63,826 nt of DNA. Origin: Aliivibrio sp. EL58 (lineage in GTDB: Bacteria > Pseudomonadota > Gammaproteobacteria > Enterobacterales > Vibrionaceae). Both the position numbers and the translations under genes were made by a program. Positions 23,550 through 33,313 of the stretch are shown here, in pieces. The notes beneath the pieces are model-generated. The model was not told where the DNA came from. It saw only the letters and a list, made by a program, of their open reading frames with translations, and did no database searches. Position 1 is the first letter of the stretch. Every line of letters starts with the position of its first letter. The stretch is from positions 1-63,826 of the forward strand of contig NZ_OMPC01000005.1 in the NCBI RefSeq assembly GCF_900312675.1, written 5' to 3'.

Positions 23550-24959
23550 ATGGATAAATCTCAATCTCGCAAGAAAATTGCAATTATTGGTGGTGGAATC
23601 GCCGGTTCAAGTATTGCCATGTATTTATCAGAGTATGACGTTGATATTGACGTGTTTGAACAAGGCACCAGTTTGGTTAATGGTCCCCCTATCTGCCATC
23701 TTCATGCGGGAGGTAACTTATATCGAGAGATCTCTGATGAACAATGTATCACGCTGCTCACTGAATCTATCGATACTGTGCGTTATTTTCCACATACACT
23801 GAATGTCCGTCCAACCATTATCGCTATTCCTAAAATAGACAAAGGACAGCCAGAAGCACTCTTACCTCGCCTAAAGTTACTTCAAACCACATATTCAGAT
23901 CTAATCGCTGAAGATCAAACCAATCAAGTATTCGGTCCTGCTTGCGATTATTTTAAAACGTATTCAAAAAAAGAATTACAAAAAATTGCGTTACGCACTC
24001 CAACCAATAACCCAACAACATTAGATGAGTGGTTAATCGGTTTCTCTAATCAAGTGGATTTAGAACAATTAAAGTATCCAGTTGTACTTGTACAAGAACA
24101 CGGTTTAAGTGTCTTTCGTATGGCAGCCACGGCACTGTTAACGTTATCTTCTCAAAATAACGTCACGCTTAATTTTTCTAGTTCAGTCAATGGTGTCCAT
24201 AAAGAAAGAGTAGATAATGACGGCTGGACACTAAGCTACACAAAAGATAAGCAAACGCACTTAAAAAAGTTTGATTATGTAGTTAATAGTGCGGGATTTA
24301 AAACTGGCATAATCGATGATCTTGCGAATAAACCTAGAAAGAGATTAGTTGAATTTAAAGCAGCCTATGTCACGCATTGGAATAATGATAACTATGGTAA
24401 ATGGCCTGAAATTATTTTTCATGGCGAACGTGGAACGCCACAAGGTATGGCTCAATTTACTCCTTATCCAAATGGTTTTTTTCAACTGCATGGTATGACT
24501 GAAGAAATAACCTTATTTAAGAATGGGTTATCTGGCTCTTGTCATCTTTCTGCACAACCAAAATTGTCTGAAGAGTTTAATAAAAAAATTAAAGAAGGAT
24601 GGGATAAGCAAGTCGAAGAAGACAGAACCGTAAAAGCCATCGCTCATCTTTCTCAATTCATGCCAGAATTTATCCAAGCTACACCAGCAGGGAAGGCGTT
24701 ATACGGAGCACAACAGATCCCAGGAGATGATGTGACATTAAGAGCGGCAAATATATCGTATACACCTGATGGTTACTTTAGAGCTGAAATAGTCAAAGCG
24801 TCTTCTGCTATTACATGTGCGAAAGAGCTCGGTCGTTTAATGCAGCTTGAAGTAAAAATAAAGAGTGCGCCCATTTACAGCGAAGAGAAAATCGAGCTTG
24901 AAGCTGAAAGGTTAGCAAGTGAGCGAGGTTATCCAATAGAGCTAGCTCAAATATATTAA
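23550..24959 (+). CDS. FAD-dependent oxidoreductase (DAO-like)
   Basis: The 469-residue protein has an N-terminal dinucleotide-binding fold (KIAIIGGGIAGSSIAMYLSE, with acidic end DVFEQG), then a histidine-rich CHLHAGGN segment. A later DYVVNSAGFKT block fits the second flavin-contacting region of D-amino-acid-oxidase-like enzymes. Substrate is unknown; the C-terminal part (ISYTPDGYFRAEIVKASSAI) differs from characterised DAO enzymes. It appears cytoplasmic and monocistronic; no terminator is obvious after it. Confidence 0.78.
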   Translation: MDKSQSRKKIAIIGGGIAGSSIAMYLSEYDVDIDVFEQGTSLVNGPPICHLHAGGNLYREISDEQCITLLTESIDTVRYFPHTLNVRPTIIAIPKIDKGQPEALLPRLKLLQTTYSDLIAEDQTNQVFGPACDYFKTYSKKELQKIALRTPTNNPTTLDEWLIGFSNQVDLEQLKYPVVLVQEHGLSVFRMAATALLTLSSQNNVTLNFSSSVNGVHKERVDNDGWTLSYTKDKQTHLKKFDYVVNSAGFKTGIIDDLANKPRKRLVEFKAAYVTHWNNDNYGKWPEIIFHGERGTPQGMAQFTPYPNGFFQLHGMTEEITLFKNGLSGSCHLSAQPKLSEEFNKKIKEGWDKQVEEDRTVKAIAHLSQFMPEFIQATPAGKALYGAQQIPGDDVTLRAANISYTPDGYFRAEIVKASSAITCAKELGRLMQLEVKIKSAPIYSEEKIELEAERLASERGYPIELAQIY

Positions 24960-25269
24960 TATTAATTAGAAATGAAAATATGACCTCGTTAATAGTACGG
25001 CTTACTGTACTTGTTGATGTGTGATATCCATCACTAAAAGCGAGTTTAGCCGCATGATATTTACCACAAATGAATACAAAAGGTAGTGAATGTAATTAAT
25101 ACGTTGTTATCATTTAATTCATTTACATTTAAAAAGTTGATGTATTTGTTCATTATTTAACTGAGCTTAAATATATTATGCCATACTGTAGTTAAAGTCA
25201 GAGAATTTGATTGAATTTTCTGGTTTTTTTGTTGAAAATAGTCACATAGAGACTTCTTCAGGGTGATAT
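24960..25269. other. Intergenic stretch, nothing assigned
   Basis: 310 bp of AT-rich sequence between the oxidoreductase and the PilZ gene. An imperfect repeat AGTACGGCTTACTGTACT near 24996-25013 is the only noticeable symmetry. No terminator or RNA is evident. Confidence 0.5.
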
Positions 25270-25647
25270 GTGGAATTTTTACTGAAACGTCGTTGGCCTA
25301 GATTTGAATGTAAGAAATCGGTTAATGCAAAAATATTTTGGGCTCACCGATTGATGCCGTTTGTTAGTATTAAATTAATGGATGTGTCTAAAAAAGGGTT
25401 TGGTTTTACCAGTGAAAGGAAATTAAAAGAAGGTTGCTGTGAACTTAGAATCCGCTCATTCCCTAGTATGATTGGTGACATCGTTTATAGAAAAGAATTC
25501 AAAAATGAGAAGGGTGATACTCTGTATCAATATGGATTCTATTTAAGCACTCAATTACATAAAACTCAAATTGAGAACTTAGGTTGTAAAGGTGTGATTG
25601 AGTTGGAGCACATCGCTAAGGATCCAAGTAAAGAATCACTTGGATAA
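25270..25647 (+). CDS. PilZ domain protein (c-di-GMP receptor)
   Basis: The 125-residue protein carries the PilZ signature: RRWPR near residues 7-11 (RxxxR) and DVSKKG near 39-44 (D/NxSxxG). A beta-barrel-like remainder follows (LRIRSFPSMIGDIVYRKEF). Single-domain PilZ proteins bind cyclic di-GMP and change motility, adhesion or polysaccharide output through partners. Translation starts at GTG 25270 with AGGGTG upstream. The gene is followed immediately by a convergent gene. Confidence 0.8.
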   Translation: MEFLLKRRWPRFECKKSVNAKIFWAHRLMPFVSIKLMDVSKKGFGFTSERKLKEGCCELRIRSFPSMIGDIVYRKEFKNEKGDTLYQYGFYLSTQLHKTQIENLGCKGVIELEHIAKDPSKESLG

Positions 25648-26340
25648 TTATCGACAAGCTGGATTTTTATTTTTAAATAGCGCAAAACAGAGAAAATACT
25701 TAAGTAAAGCATGCTGTTGATTAGATTCTAAGGGATGATAAATAGAACGATTAACGCATGCCATAGAATAATTGGTTTCTAATACTGCTGCGAAATTATC
25801 TTCTGAAAGCTGATTGTGTATACCTTGCTTTAGGTAGTTATCATTTTGAGCTGGCAAAATTCCTGTCCACCAGTGATAAAGAGCTTTACTGCTGCGCGTA
25901 CGATCAAACCAGTGATCGCATAAGATCGCGAGACTGTCTGTTACTTCAAACCCCAAGTTATCTATCGTGTGTTTTATCGATGACAGCATTTGTGATTTAG
26001 CTTCTGTTTTGGCATTCAAAAATTGTGGATAAATAATCCATACTTTTTGCTTATCAATAAGAATAGAATAAACAAAGATGTGGTGGATGGTATCATGAAA
26101 AACCAGCTCGTTACTTATGGTATTGCCATTACACTTAGCAAGTGAGATCAATCGTCGATTAAATGCGGCACTAAGATGTGCTGGCGACATTCCTCGATTG
26201 TGAATTGTAGGGTAATGTGATTTACACAATGCCTTATAATCATCACTAAAGGCGGTAAGTGTATTGATAAATAACGATTCTAACAAAAAGAGATACCTTA
26301 TTAAAAAAAACAGTATCGCTCGAGAATCGCTACTTTTCAA
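25648..26340 (-). CDS. Hypothetical protein, 230 residues
   Basis: The N terminus is hydrophobic (SRAILFFLIRYLFLLESLFI), and may be a signal anchor. The body is soluble with scattered cysteines and aromatic clusters (LCDHWFDRTRSSKALYHWWT). Family not recognised. It lies 65 bp upstream of the cti gene's 3' end on the same strand, convergent with the PilZ gene. Confidence 0.6.
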   Translation of the reverse strand: MKSSDSRAILFFLIRYLFLLESLFINTLTAFSDDYKALCKSHYPTIHNRGMSPAHLSAAFNRRLISLAKCNGNTISNELVFHDTIHHIFVYSILIDKQKVWIIYPQFLNAKTEAKSQMLSSIKHTIDNLGFEVTDSLAILCDHWFDRTRSSKALYHWWTGILPAQNDNYLKQGIHNQLSEDNFAAVLETNYSMACVNRSIYHPLESNQQHALLKYFLCFALFKNKNPACR

Positions 26341-26405
26341 TGACCAACATTAATACAACGCTAATTATTGTGTTGTTTGTCTACAATTAGCGCATATTAT
26401 TTTTT

Positions 26406-28775
26406 CTAGCGATTTTCAAAACGATTGTAATCAAGCAGCCCGGCCTCGATAGGGTTATGTGTTTTATACCACTCTGTTAATTCATCACTGTATGGCCAAA
26501 ATTTTACCGAACTTCGTCGAATAGCAAAGCGATCAAGAAAGGCAATATAGTCGCCTTCAGAGCTAATATTACGCAGTTGAGTGATAAACAGTTTTAACTG
26601 TGATTCTCTTACCTCTAAGAATGCAGCAGGGTAACTACCAACAACACCATATAGAATAGAGAAATGATCTTGTTCTGGCATTCTATTACTCTCTTCGTTA
26701 AACAAAGAAGAAATATTTTTATGCGCACTGGTATTAAATAAAGTAAAAAATTCACTATGATTATCAGTATCAGCAATAATTTTTACCGTAATAATCTGTG
26801 GTAGGTGCTGTAAACCAGAGCCTTGTATAGTGTCTATCGTTTTCAATAATGTATGCGACGTATTCATCAGCTTTGAGTTTGTGACATCGTAACGTTGGGA
26901 TATATTTGAGCCGATATGATTACGCAACAGAGCAAATAACTCATCTTTTGGATTGTCCGATACATATTTTATACGAGTAGGTTGTTCGAATGGCTGAACA
27001 TCACGCTGTAAGTATTTGCTCAATTGTGGAGATGGATCTTGATACCAACTCTGCCACTCTTTTTTACGTTCTTTTCTTGGAAGTAGAGTTAAAAAGTTAG
27101 TTTCCCCTTCCATTCGTAAGAAGTCCATATACATTCGGGTCATCAATTGGTGACCAAAATTACCATAGACGTCAAAGCCAGCGACCAAAAGGTAATGGAT
27201 TCTTTCTAATAAGGCATAATCAATAACCCAAGCGGTTTTAGGGGTAGGGCCATTTAACCCTTTAATGACGGACGCGCTATCAAAATGACGATAAATCGTT
27301 AAGGCTGCATTGTTATTATCATCACCGCCATCCCAAATGAGTTCAGGTGTTAAGTGTTGACCGTCTTTAAATACTTGATTTAAATATATGTTTTTATCTT
27401 TAAGATAACGTGCTTGATTACGTGAATATTGTATCCAACTCGTAATAGGAACAGTTGTACTTTCTAGTTCAGCCGGTAATGCTAGGTTTTGTTTTTGCTC
27501 TCTGTAAAACTGCTCGACGTTAGGATTGTCGGCGGTTTTAGGATCAACAAAAAACACCCAGAAATGGTCGTTAATCACATTAAGAGCCAACTGTCCACGG
27601 CACACAGGCCCTTTAATAAACCCCTGAATCGTGTCTTGCGCCTCATCAAGTAAATAGTTATAGCGAGAGTTAACGGGTAAATCAACAAACGTCGTCAATG
27701 GGTTCGCCGCAATTTCCGTAGAATAACTAGGCAGTTTAGTCACAGTGTAACTTTCTTTAATAAACCATTGCTCCCATTTACTAAAACGCGTTTGATCGAG
27801 TAAGTAAGGCATGTGAGTTTTATCTACAATGGTACTTCTAACCGGAGTAATACGGTAATAAACGCGATCAACGTTTGGATCATCATATGGTCGACGAGTT
27901 GCAATTAAAGCTATCTCTTCACCTGGAGGGGTTGCAGAACGAACCAACTTAAAAAAACGTAAAGTATCTGGGTCACTTGAAAAATATAAATGATTTAAAA
28001 ATAAATGTTCATACAAATATCGGCTTGTCAGTTGTTGTTTTAAACTGTCGCCATTAAAGAAAGATTCCCATTGTGCGATGTTTCTTTTTTCATTCTGAGA
28101 CAGTGGTGCAATATCACTTGTCTGAGCTCCTTTTTCCAACCATGTTACTAATAGATTATGCTCTAAATCATTTAACCCTGGCATCCCATAAGGCATTCCC
28201 CAGCTAGGGTATTGAGATTCATAATCAGACATTTCCTCAATCGTAGGGCATTGTTGGTCTCTATCGACAGCAAAGTCATAACCGGTTAATTGTTTTTCGT
28301 CTGCCAGTGGATTATTTTGTTTTAACGTTAGCATACGAGCCATCACACTGGCTTCAGTATTGGCTATTGGTGTTTGTTCACGTTCATTAAAAATAGGGGT
28401 GAAACCAATATCACGCCACTCTTGAGTGGTTTGAGCGTCTTCAAATAAACGAGTAGGGTTTGCTGCGACTAGCCTCGTTCCTTGGTAAATAGGGGATTTG
28501 TGAGCGCCGCGATCCATTCCTTCAGCAGATGACATTTTAAGTTGGCAAGGTGCATCATAACAGGCATGACAAACGACACAGCGCTTATCGATTAAAGGCT
28601 TAACCTCATTAAGATATTGTAAACTGTCAGGAGTGTTATATTCATTAAGTCGTTGTTGTACAGATTGTTTACCAAAAAGTTGGTCGTAATTATAAGTGGC
28701 GTAGGTCGCACAGCCGGAAAAGATGACAACAAGAAGAATAAGTAATGAGCGGTTAGAAAACATAAGCGCATCCAT
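26406..28775 (-). CDS. cti: Fatty acid cis/trans isomerase
   Basis: Cti is a periplasmic haem protein that turns cis-unsaturated membrane fatty acids into trans forms, rapidly stiffening the membrane under solvent, heat or osmotic stress. The 789-residue product has an N-terminal hydrophobic segment ending in a lipobox-like FSGC (Cys22) and a c-type haem motif CVVCH (66-70). Downstream are typical Cti blocks such as SPIYQGTRLVAANPTRLFED and SWGMPYGMPGLNDLEHNLLV. The Cys22 suggests lipid anchoring; most studied Cti proteins have cleaved signal peptides, so this may be a local feature. ATG 28775, with 28763 as alternative. Confidence 0.9.
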   Translation of the reverse strand: MDALMFSNRSLLILLVVIFSGCATYATYNYDQLFGKQSVQQRLNEYNTPDSLQYLNEVKPLIDKRCVVCHACYDAPCQLKMSSAEGMDRGAHKSPIYQGTRLVAANPTRLFEDAQTTQEWRDIGFTPIFNEREQTPIANTEASVMARMLTLKQNNPLADEKQLTGYDFAVDRDQQCPTIEEMSDYESQYPSWGMPYGMPGLNDLEHNLLVTWLEKGAQTSDIAPLSQNEKRNIAQWESFFNGDSLKQQLTSRYLYEHLFLNHLYFSSDPDTLRFFKLVRSATPPGEEIALIATRRPYDDPNVDRVYYRITPVRSTIVDKTHMPYLLDQTRFSKWEQWFIKESYTVTKLPSYSTEIAANPLTTFVDLPVNSRYNYLLDEAQDTIQGFIKGPVCRGQLALNVINDHFWVFFVDPKTADNPNVEQFYREQKQNLALPAELESTTVPITSWIQYSRNQARYLKDKNIYLNQVFKDGQHLTPELIWDGGDDNNNAALTIYRHFDSASVIKGLNGPTPKTAWVIDYALLERIHYLLVAGFDVYGNFGHQLMTRMYMDFLRMEGETNFLTLLPRKERKKEWQSWYQDPSPQLSKYLQRDVQPFEQPTRIKYVSDNPKDELFALLRNHIGSNISQRYDVTNSKLMNTSHTLLKTIDTIQGSGLQHLPQIITVKIIADTDNHSEFFTLFNTSAHKNISSLFNEESNRMPEQDHFSILYGVVGSYPAAFLEVRESQLKLFITQLRNISSEGDYIAFLDRFAIRRSSVKFWPYSDELTEWYKTHNPIEAGLLDYNRFENR

Positions 28776-28814
28776 GAAGAAAAAGAACTTTGATTATAAT
28801 AATAAATGAAAAGA

Positions 28815-28852
28815 AAAACAAAAAAGCCCGCTTACTTTTCAGTAAACGGGCT
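28815..28852 (-). terminator. Intrinsic terminator of the MFS gene
   Basis: Hairpin AAGCCCGTTTACT/AGTAAGCGGGCTT (one mismatch) at 28823-28852 on the minus strand, then a T-rich run. Separates the transporter gene from cti. Confidence 0.88.
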
Positions 28853-28871
28853 TGATTTTATTAAGAATATA

Positions 28872-30110
28872 TTAAACAGTAGCAGGGCTTAGTTGCTGTG
28901 CTTTTTCTTCAGAAATAGGTTTGGTAACAAGAGCTAGAACAATTGCAACACCAACCATTACTGCAGAGATAGTGTAAGCCAGTACATAGTCACCGCCTTG
29001 AGTCATTGAGTAACCAACAACAGCAGCACCGATAGCACCACCAATACCCCATGATGTGTAAAGTACACCATAGTTAGTGCCGTAGTTTTTCAGACCGTAA
29101 AACTCAGCAGTTAACGATGGGAATACAGCAAGTAGAGTACCGTAACCAACAGCAGCGATTGCAGTACCAACGATTAGCATAACTTCGCTATCAAATGTAC
29201 CGAACATAGCCATGTTTGCAGCTTGTAAAACAAACGCGATAAGCAGTGTCTTAACGCCACCAATTTTGTCTGAAAGCATACCAGCAGCAACACGACCGCC
29301 TGAATTGAATACAGCTAGGATTGAAGCTAGGTAAACCGCGTTAGGCAGATTAGCTTGCATGCTTGCAATCGTTGTAATGTTACCGATGATCATAAGACCT
29401 GCAGAAGCAGCAAACGCGTACATAATCCATAACGAGTAGAATTGTGGCGTTTTAAGCATTGCTTTCCAGTTAAGATCAAGTGGTTGGCGAGTAGAAATAG
29501 GGGCTTTACCCGCTTTTACTTTTGGTAGCTCTGGCGTGTAACCTTCAGGTGGGTTAGTAATTGTCGTTGCTAATGGTACTGCGATAGCAAGGATTGCCAC
29601 ACCAAGCACTAAGAAGCTTGTTTGAATACCGTACATAGAGATTAGCGCCGATGTAACAGGAGCTAGGTAGATAGCAGCAAGACCAAAACCTGCAGCAATT
29701 AAACCATTAACCATGCCTTTTTTAGATGGGTGGAACCACTTCATCGCTGATGGAGCAAGACAAGCGTAACCAAAACCAATACCAGCACCTGTCATAACAC
29801 CAAACGTTAAGTTCAGCATGAAAACAGTGTCAGCGAAGCTTGATGCGATCATGCCTAAGCCAACTAAGATTGTACCGAAGATCAAGATTAGGCGTGGGCC
29901 CATGCGATCTTGAAGGATGCCAGCAACAAGAAGACAGATAGAAAAAGTGATTGTTGCAGTTGCATAAGGTTGAGACGCTTGTGACGCCGTCCAGCCCATA
30001 TCAGTAACAAGAGCTTTGTTGAATACGCTCCATGCGTAAAGAATTCCCAAACATAGGTTAATACAGAAGCCTGCAAGCAGGATACGCATTGCTTTATCGA
30101 TATTTTTCAT
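28872..30110 (-). CDS. MFS transporter, OFA (oxalate/formate antiporter-like) family
   Basis: The 412-residue protein has twelve predicted membrane helices and the OFA signatures LCLGILYAWSVFNKAL in helix 1 and GAGIGFGYACLAPSAMKWF around helices 4-5. The central loop between helices 6 and 7 is about 45 residues. OFA members move small carboxylates; lactate, pyruvate or oxalate are possible. Two palindromes at 30285-30327 in its upstream region could be regulator sites. It is a single-gene unit with a strong terminator. Confidence 0.85.
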   Translation of the reverse strand: MKNIDKAMRILLAGFCINLCLGILYAWSVFNKALVTDMGWTASQASQPYATATITFSICLLVAGILQDRMGPRLILIFGTILVGLGMIASSFADTVFMLNLTFGVMTGAGIGFGYACLAPSAMKWFHPSKKGMVNGLIAAGFGLAAIYLAPVTSALISMYGIQTSFLVLGVAILAIAVPLATTITNPPEGYTPELPKVKAGKAPISTRQPLDLNWKAMLKTPQFYSLWIMYAFAASAGLMIIGNITTIASMQANLPNAVYLASILAVFNSGGRVAAGMLSDKIGGVKTLLIAFVLQAANMAMFGTFDSEVMLIVGTAIAAVGYGTLLAVFPSLTAEFYGLKNYGTNYGVLYTSWGIGGAIGAAVVGYSMTQGGDYVLAYTISAVMVGVAIVLALVTKPISEEKAQQLSPATV

Positions 30111-30284
30111 CGCAATCTCAGTGAGTTGAAAGTTTATTACAATTAAATGTATGTTTTTTATAATTGATTCTTAGAAACATGACAGACGTCACGTTAATCT
30201 GCGCGGAGTTTATCAGCACTTTATATGTATTGGAATAGCTTGTATGAAAATTACACCACATTTTTTCAATCTAACATTGCATAT

Positions 30285-30327
30285 TTGACAGTGTCAATAT
30301 ATTGGCTGGTGGCGACAGTATATTGTC
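30285..30327. promoter_or_regulatory. Paired palindromes in the MFS/DUF3332 divergent region
   Basis: TTGACAGTGTCAA (30285-30297) is a perfect 13-bp palindrome. GACAGTATATTGTC (30314-30327) is a second site with the same TGACA-type half-sites. They lie between the divergent MFS and lipoprotein genes. The binding protein is unknown. Confidence 0.4.
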
Positions 30328-30425
30328 AGTTTTATGTAAAATCATGATCTTCGGTCTATTTTTACAATTAATTGCTTGATAATATCTGCCGCGGTAAAAA
30401 CATAACTAATAAATATGAGAAAATT

Positions 30426-30977
30426 ATGAACTTTAAAAAAGTTAAAATCGCAGTGGCAGTAACATTAGGCATTACAACTCTTACTGGTTGTATGGGCCAA
30501 ATGGGGGTTACTCAATTAGTGACTTTTGGTAACTTAAAAGCAGTAGATAACCGTTATGGTCGTGCTGGACTTTATATCCTATTAGCTCCTGTTTACGGTA
30601 TCACTGCTGCAGCGGATTTATTTATTTTTAACTCAATTGAGTTTTGGACTGGTAAAAATATCATTACTGGTAAAAGTCCAGCTCTTGTCGATAAAGATGT
30701 TGGCGGTGCAGTATTTAAAGTAAATGATAAAATTGACTCTTCGATGACGAAGGCACCAATTGCTCCACTTCAAGTAAATAACAATGTGAAAAGCACATCA
30801 GTTGAGCAAATCGATGCGAATACGCTAGAGATGCACGTAGCGCTACTAGATGGTACTCAACAAGTACTTCGCGGTGAGAAAACGGATGACAGCGTTGCTT
30901 TCTACCTTGATGGTAATTACATCACTACAGTACAAGTTGAAGAGTTAGAAAATTATGTAGCGGCGTCGCAAGCATAA
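30426..30977 (+). CDS. DUF3332 family lipoprotein
   Basis: From the ATG at 30426 the 183-residue protein has a lipoprotein signal (VAVTLGITTLTGCMGQ; lipobox LTGC). It then has the DUF3332 core (NRYGRAGLYILLAPVYGITA) with a hydrophobic region near residues 48-66. An upstream in-frame extension to 30372 is rejected because the signal peptide starts at MNFKKVK. Function unknown. A terminator follows at 31002. Confidence 0.8.
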   Translation: MNFKKVKIAVAVTLGITTLTGCMGQMGVTQLVTFGNLKAVDNRYGRAGLYILLAPVYGITAAADLFIFNSIEFWTGKNIITGKSPALVDKDVGGAVFKVNDKIDSSMTKAPIAPLQVNNNVKSTSVEQIDANTLEMHVALLDGTQQVLRGEKTDDSVAFYLDGNYITTVQVEELENYVAASQA

Positions 30978-31001
30978 TCTAAGTATGAAATTAATTAGTA
31001 T

Positions 31002-31027
31002 AAAAGCACTCATTTTTGAGTGCTTTT
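31002..31027 (+). terminator. Intrinsic terminator after the DUF3332 gene
   Basis: AAAGCACTCA / TGAGTGCTTTTTT hairpin with a short T-rich loop. Confidence 0.88.
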
Positions 31028-31304
31028 TTGTATCAGATCAAAAATTATAAAAATAATTATTCTTCGCGTATTATGTGTATTGTAACTGTTTTTTAACATT
31101 GCATGTATTAACTATAAGACATAAAAAGATAAAGACTAAATCTAGCTATTTTATCAGAAATAACGTCATTTGTTTGCAACAAAACCGCAACATATTGCAA
31201 TTCTTCACCTAGTTGAAATTTGATAAAAAAGCGATAGAATACAGCGAAAACAAAGATTCCAAAATTGAAAGGATGCTCTCAATTTATTTTCGAGGTCTTA
31301 TATT
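31028..31304. other. Intergenic stretch, nothing assigned
   Basis: Very AT-rich sequence between the terminator at 31002 and the next gene. Presumably the promoter region of the 31305 gene. No conserved RNA or palindrome recognised. Confidence 0.4.
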
Positions 31305-31670
31305 ATGAAATTACTACTAATCTTTTTAGTTTCAACTCTAGGTGGTGTTGCCGCTGCCGAGCACTTTCATTCTTTTCTTTTAGGTTTAAGTATAGCGAGC
31401 TTAGCAGTAGGCTGCTGTCATTGGTTTGCATTTAGAACGACCCGTTACCCACAAATGGCGCTATTACTTTTAATGCTTGGCTTATTCTCAAAAATGGCTG
31501 TAACCATTGTCGGTGTTATGATGGCGGTAGATGCGGAACTGATTACTTCTCCATTTATTTTTGCTGTCTCGTATCTTTTCTTTTCAATCGTAGCAACATA
31601 CCTATGGTTTAAAATTAAGGATCGTAAAATTTCAGAGCCTCTGCTAAATAGAAAAGCTGATCTCATGTAA
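31305..31670 (+). CDS. Four-helix membrane protein, 121 residues
   Basis: Four predicted membrane segments spanning most of the protein (LLLIFLVSTLGGVAAAEHF, LLGLSIASLAVGCCHWFAF, MALLLLMLGLFSKMAVTIVG, FIFAVSYLFFSIVATYLWF) and a basic C-terminal tail. Family not recognised. It has its own terminator, so it is monocistronic. Confidence 0.65.
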   Translation: MKLLLIFLVSTLGGVAAAEHFHSFLLGLSIASLAVGCCHWFAFRTTRYPQMALLLLMLGLFSKMAVTIVGVMMAVDAELITSPFIFAVSYLFFSIVATYLWFKIKDRKISEPLLNRKADLM

Positions 31671-31694
31671 TAGAATCACTTTTATAAAAGATAA

Positions 31695-31720
31695 GAAGGA
31701 GCTTTTTAGCTCCTTTTTTT
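31695..31720 (+). terminator. Intrinsic terminator
   Basis: AAGGAGC tttttа-type loop GCTCC followed by eight T; ends the 31305 gene unit. Confidence 0.88.
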
Positions 31721-31803
31721 TGTTTTTGTACAATGCTGTACTGTATCTATGCGAAAGGTTACTTGATATAGTATTGATAGTTTTAGTTAATAAGGGTTTT
31801 TAG

Positions 31804-32808
31804 ATGGCAATTTCCATCTTAATTTGTGACGATTCAGCTTTAGCGCGCAAACAATTAGCGCGAGTGATCCCATCTTCATGGGGGACAACGATAGATTTTG
31901 CTCATCATGGTTGGGATGCTATTGGTAAGCTTGAAGCTACGTCATATGATCTTCTGTTTCTCGATTTAACGATGCCAGAGCTAGATGGCTATGGTACATT
32001 GGAGCAGATAAATGCACGTAATATATCCACACAAGTCGTTGTTGTTTCTGGTGATATTCAACCAAAAGCTCAACAACGAGTATTGGCGCTTGGTGCAAAA
32101 GCATTTATTAAAAAGCCTGTTGATAAAGAGACATTAATCTCAACCCTTATTTCTATTGGCATTCAACCAGAACGTCAGCAGACTTATACGCCACAATCGA
32201 TAGCCCCGATCCAGCTGCGTCGCCGTGATGTTTATTTAGAAGTTGCCAATGTCGCTATTGGTCGTGCCGCTGATTCATTAGCGCGTCACTTTGATGTGTT
32301 TGTTCATATGCCTTTGCCTAACGTTAATCTGTTTGAAATGAGCGAATTACAGATGACATTGCGCCATTTAGCAAATAACCAAGAGATGTCGGGTGTTTGT
32401 CAGGGCTTTAGCGGTGAGGGAATCGCAGGGGAAGCTCTCGTATTATTGAGTGACTCAAGTGTCTCTGACTTAATCAAATTAATGGATTACCCTGAATCTG
32501 ATGATGCAAGTCTAGAATTAGAGCTTTTAATGGATGTTTCTAATATTCTAGTGGGTGCTTTTTTAAAAGGAATCGGCGAACAAGCCGAAGTTCGTTTTTT
32601 CCAAAGCGCTCCGGTCTTACTGGGCCAACATATCTCTGTAGATAGTGTAATTGAATCTACTAATGGTTCATTTAATCGTTTGATGGCATTTGAAGTCAGT
32701 TATAACATCGATGGAACAGACATTAAATGCGATATGCTATTGATGATTGTAGATGAATCCCTGCCAATTTTAGATAACAAACTAGCTTACTTACTGGATG
32801 ATGAATAA
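31804..32808 (+). CDS. Response regulator with C-terminal CheC-like phosphatase domain
   Basis: The 334-residue protein has an N-terminal receiver domain (acidic pair DD at 9-10, phosphoacceptor D54 in LLFLDLTMPE, and the conserved lysine in AFIKKPVD). After a linker at about 120-140, a CheC/CheX-like domain contains ELELLMDVSNILVGAFLKGI, matching the ExxN element of CheC phosphatases. Such fusions are thought to dephosphorylate receiver domains such as CheY. It overlaps the next gene by one base (TAATG), so the two are translationally coupled. Confidence 0.85.
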   Translation: MAISILICDDSALARKQLARVIPSSWGTTIDFAHHGWDAIGKLEATSYDLLFLDLTMPELDGYGTLEQINARNISTQVVVVSGDIQPKAQQRVLALGAKAFIKKPVDKETLISTLISIGIQPERQQTYTPQSIAPIQLRRRDVYLEVANVAIGRAADSLARHFDVFVHMPLPNVNLFEMSELQMTLRHLANNQEMSGVCQGFSGEGIAGEALVLLSDSSVSDLIKLMDYPESDDASLELELLMDVSNILVGAFLKGIGEQAEVRFFQSAPVLLGQHISVDSVIESTNGSFNRLMAFEVSYNIDGTDIKCDMLLMIVDESLPILDNKLAYLLDDE

Positions 32809-33248
32809 TGAACGGGATCCCTGCGGAGTTTGAACAGTTTCACTGGATGGTCGACATGGTACAAAATGTTGATGTAGGCTTAATTGTTGTGGATAAAGAA
32901 TTTAATATTCATCTTTGGAATGGGTTTATGACGCACCACAGTGGTAAACAAGCTCATGATGTGATGGGTAAATCTTTATTTGATATATTCCCTGAGATTA
33001 ATGATGCTTGGTTTAAAGCAAAATCAAAACCAGTGTTTGATTTAGGAACGCGCAGTTTTGTTATCTGGCGACAAAGGCCTTATTTATTTCGTTGCCGTAA
33101 TGTTCGACCAATCACTCAGCAAAGTGAATTTATGTACCAAAATGTCACGTTAAATCCTATGAGAAGTACAACAGGGGAAATTAAATCAATGTTTTTAGCT
33201 GTTGAAGATGTGACTACTGAAGCATTAGCTGAGTTAGCAAATATATAA
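32808..33248 (+). CDS. PAS domain protein
   Basis: A 146-residue single-domain PAS protein: NVDVGLIVVDKEFNIHLWNGFMTHH followed by GKSLFDIFPEI, with the C-terminal strands ending FLAVEDVTTEA. It has no kinase or cyclase domain. Coupled to the upstream REC-CheC gene, it probably senses a ligand or redox state and interacts with that regulator or a partner kinase elsewhere. Confidence 0.83.
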   Translation: MNGIPAEFEQFHWMVDMVQNVDVGLIVVDKEFNIHLWNGFMTHHSGKQAHDVMGKSLFDIFPEINDAWFKAKSKPVFDLGTRSFVIWRQRPYLFRCRNVRPITQQSEFMYQNVTLNPMRSTTGEIKSMFLAVEDVTTEALAELANI

Positions 33249-33264
33249 AATTGAAAAGTAGGAT

Positions 33265-33296
33265 AAAAAAATGGAGGCGAATAGGCCTCCATTTTT
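33265..33296. terminator. Bidirectional intrinsic terminator
   Basis: ATGGAGGC (33271-33278) pairs with GCCTCCAT (33285-33292), with A-runs before and T-runs after. Serves the PAS gene and the convergent yeeX-type gene. Confidence 0.88.
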
Positions 33297-33313
33297 GTAT
33301 CTAAGCGCGATGA

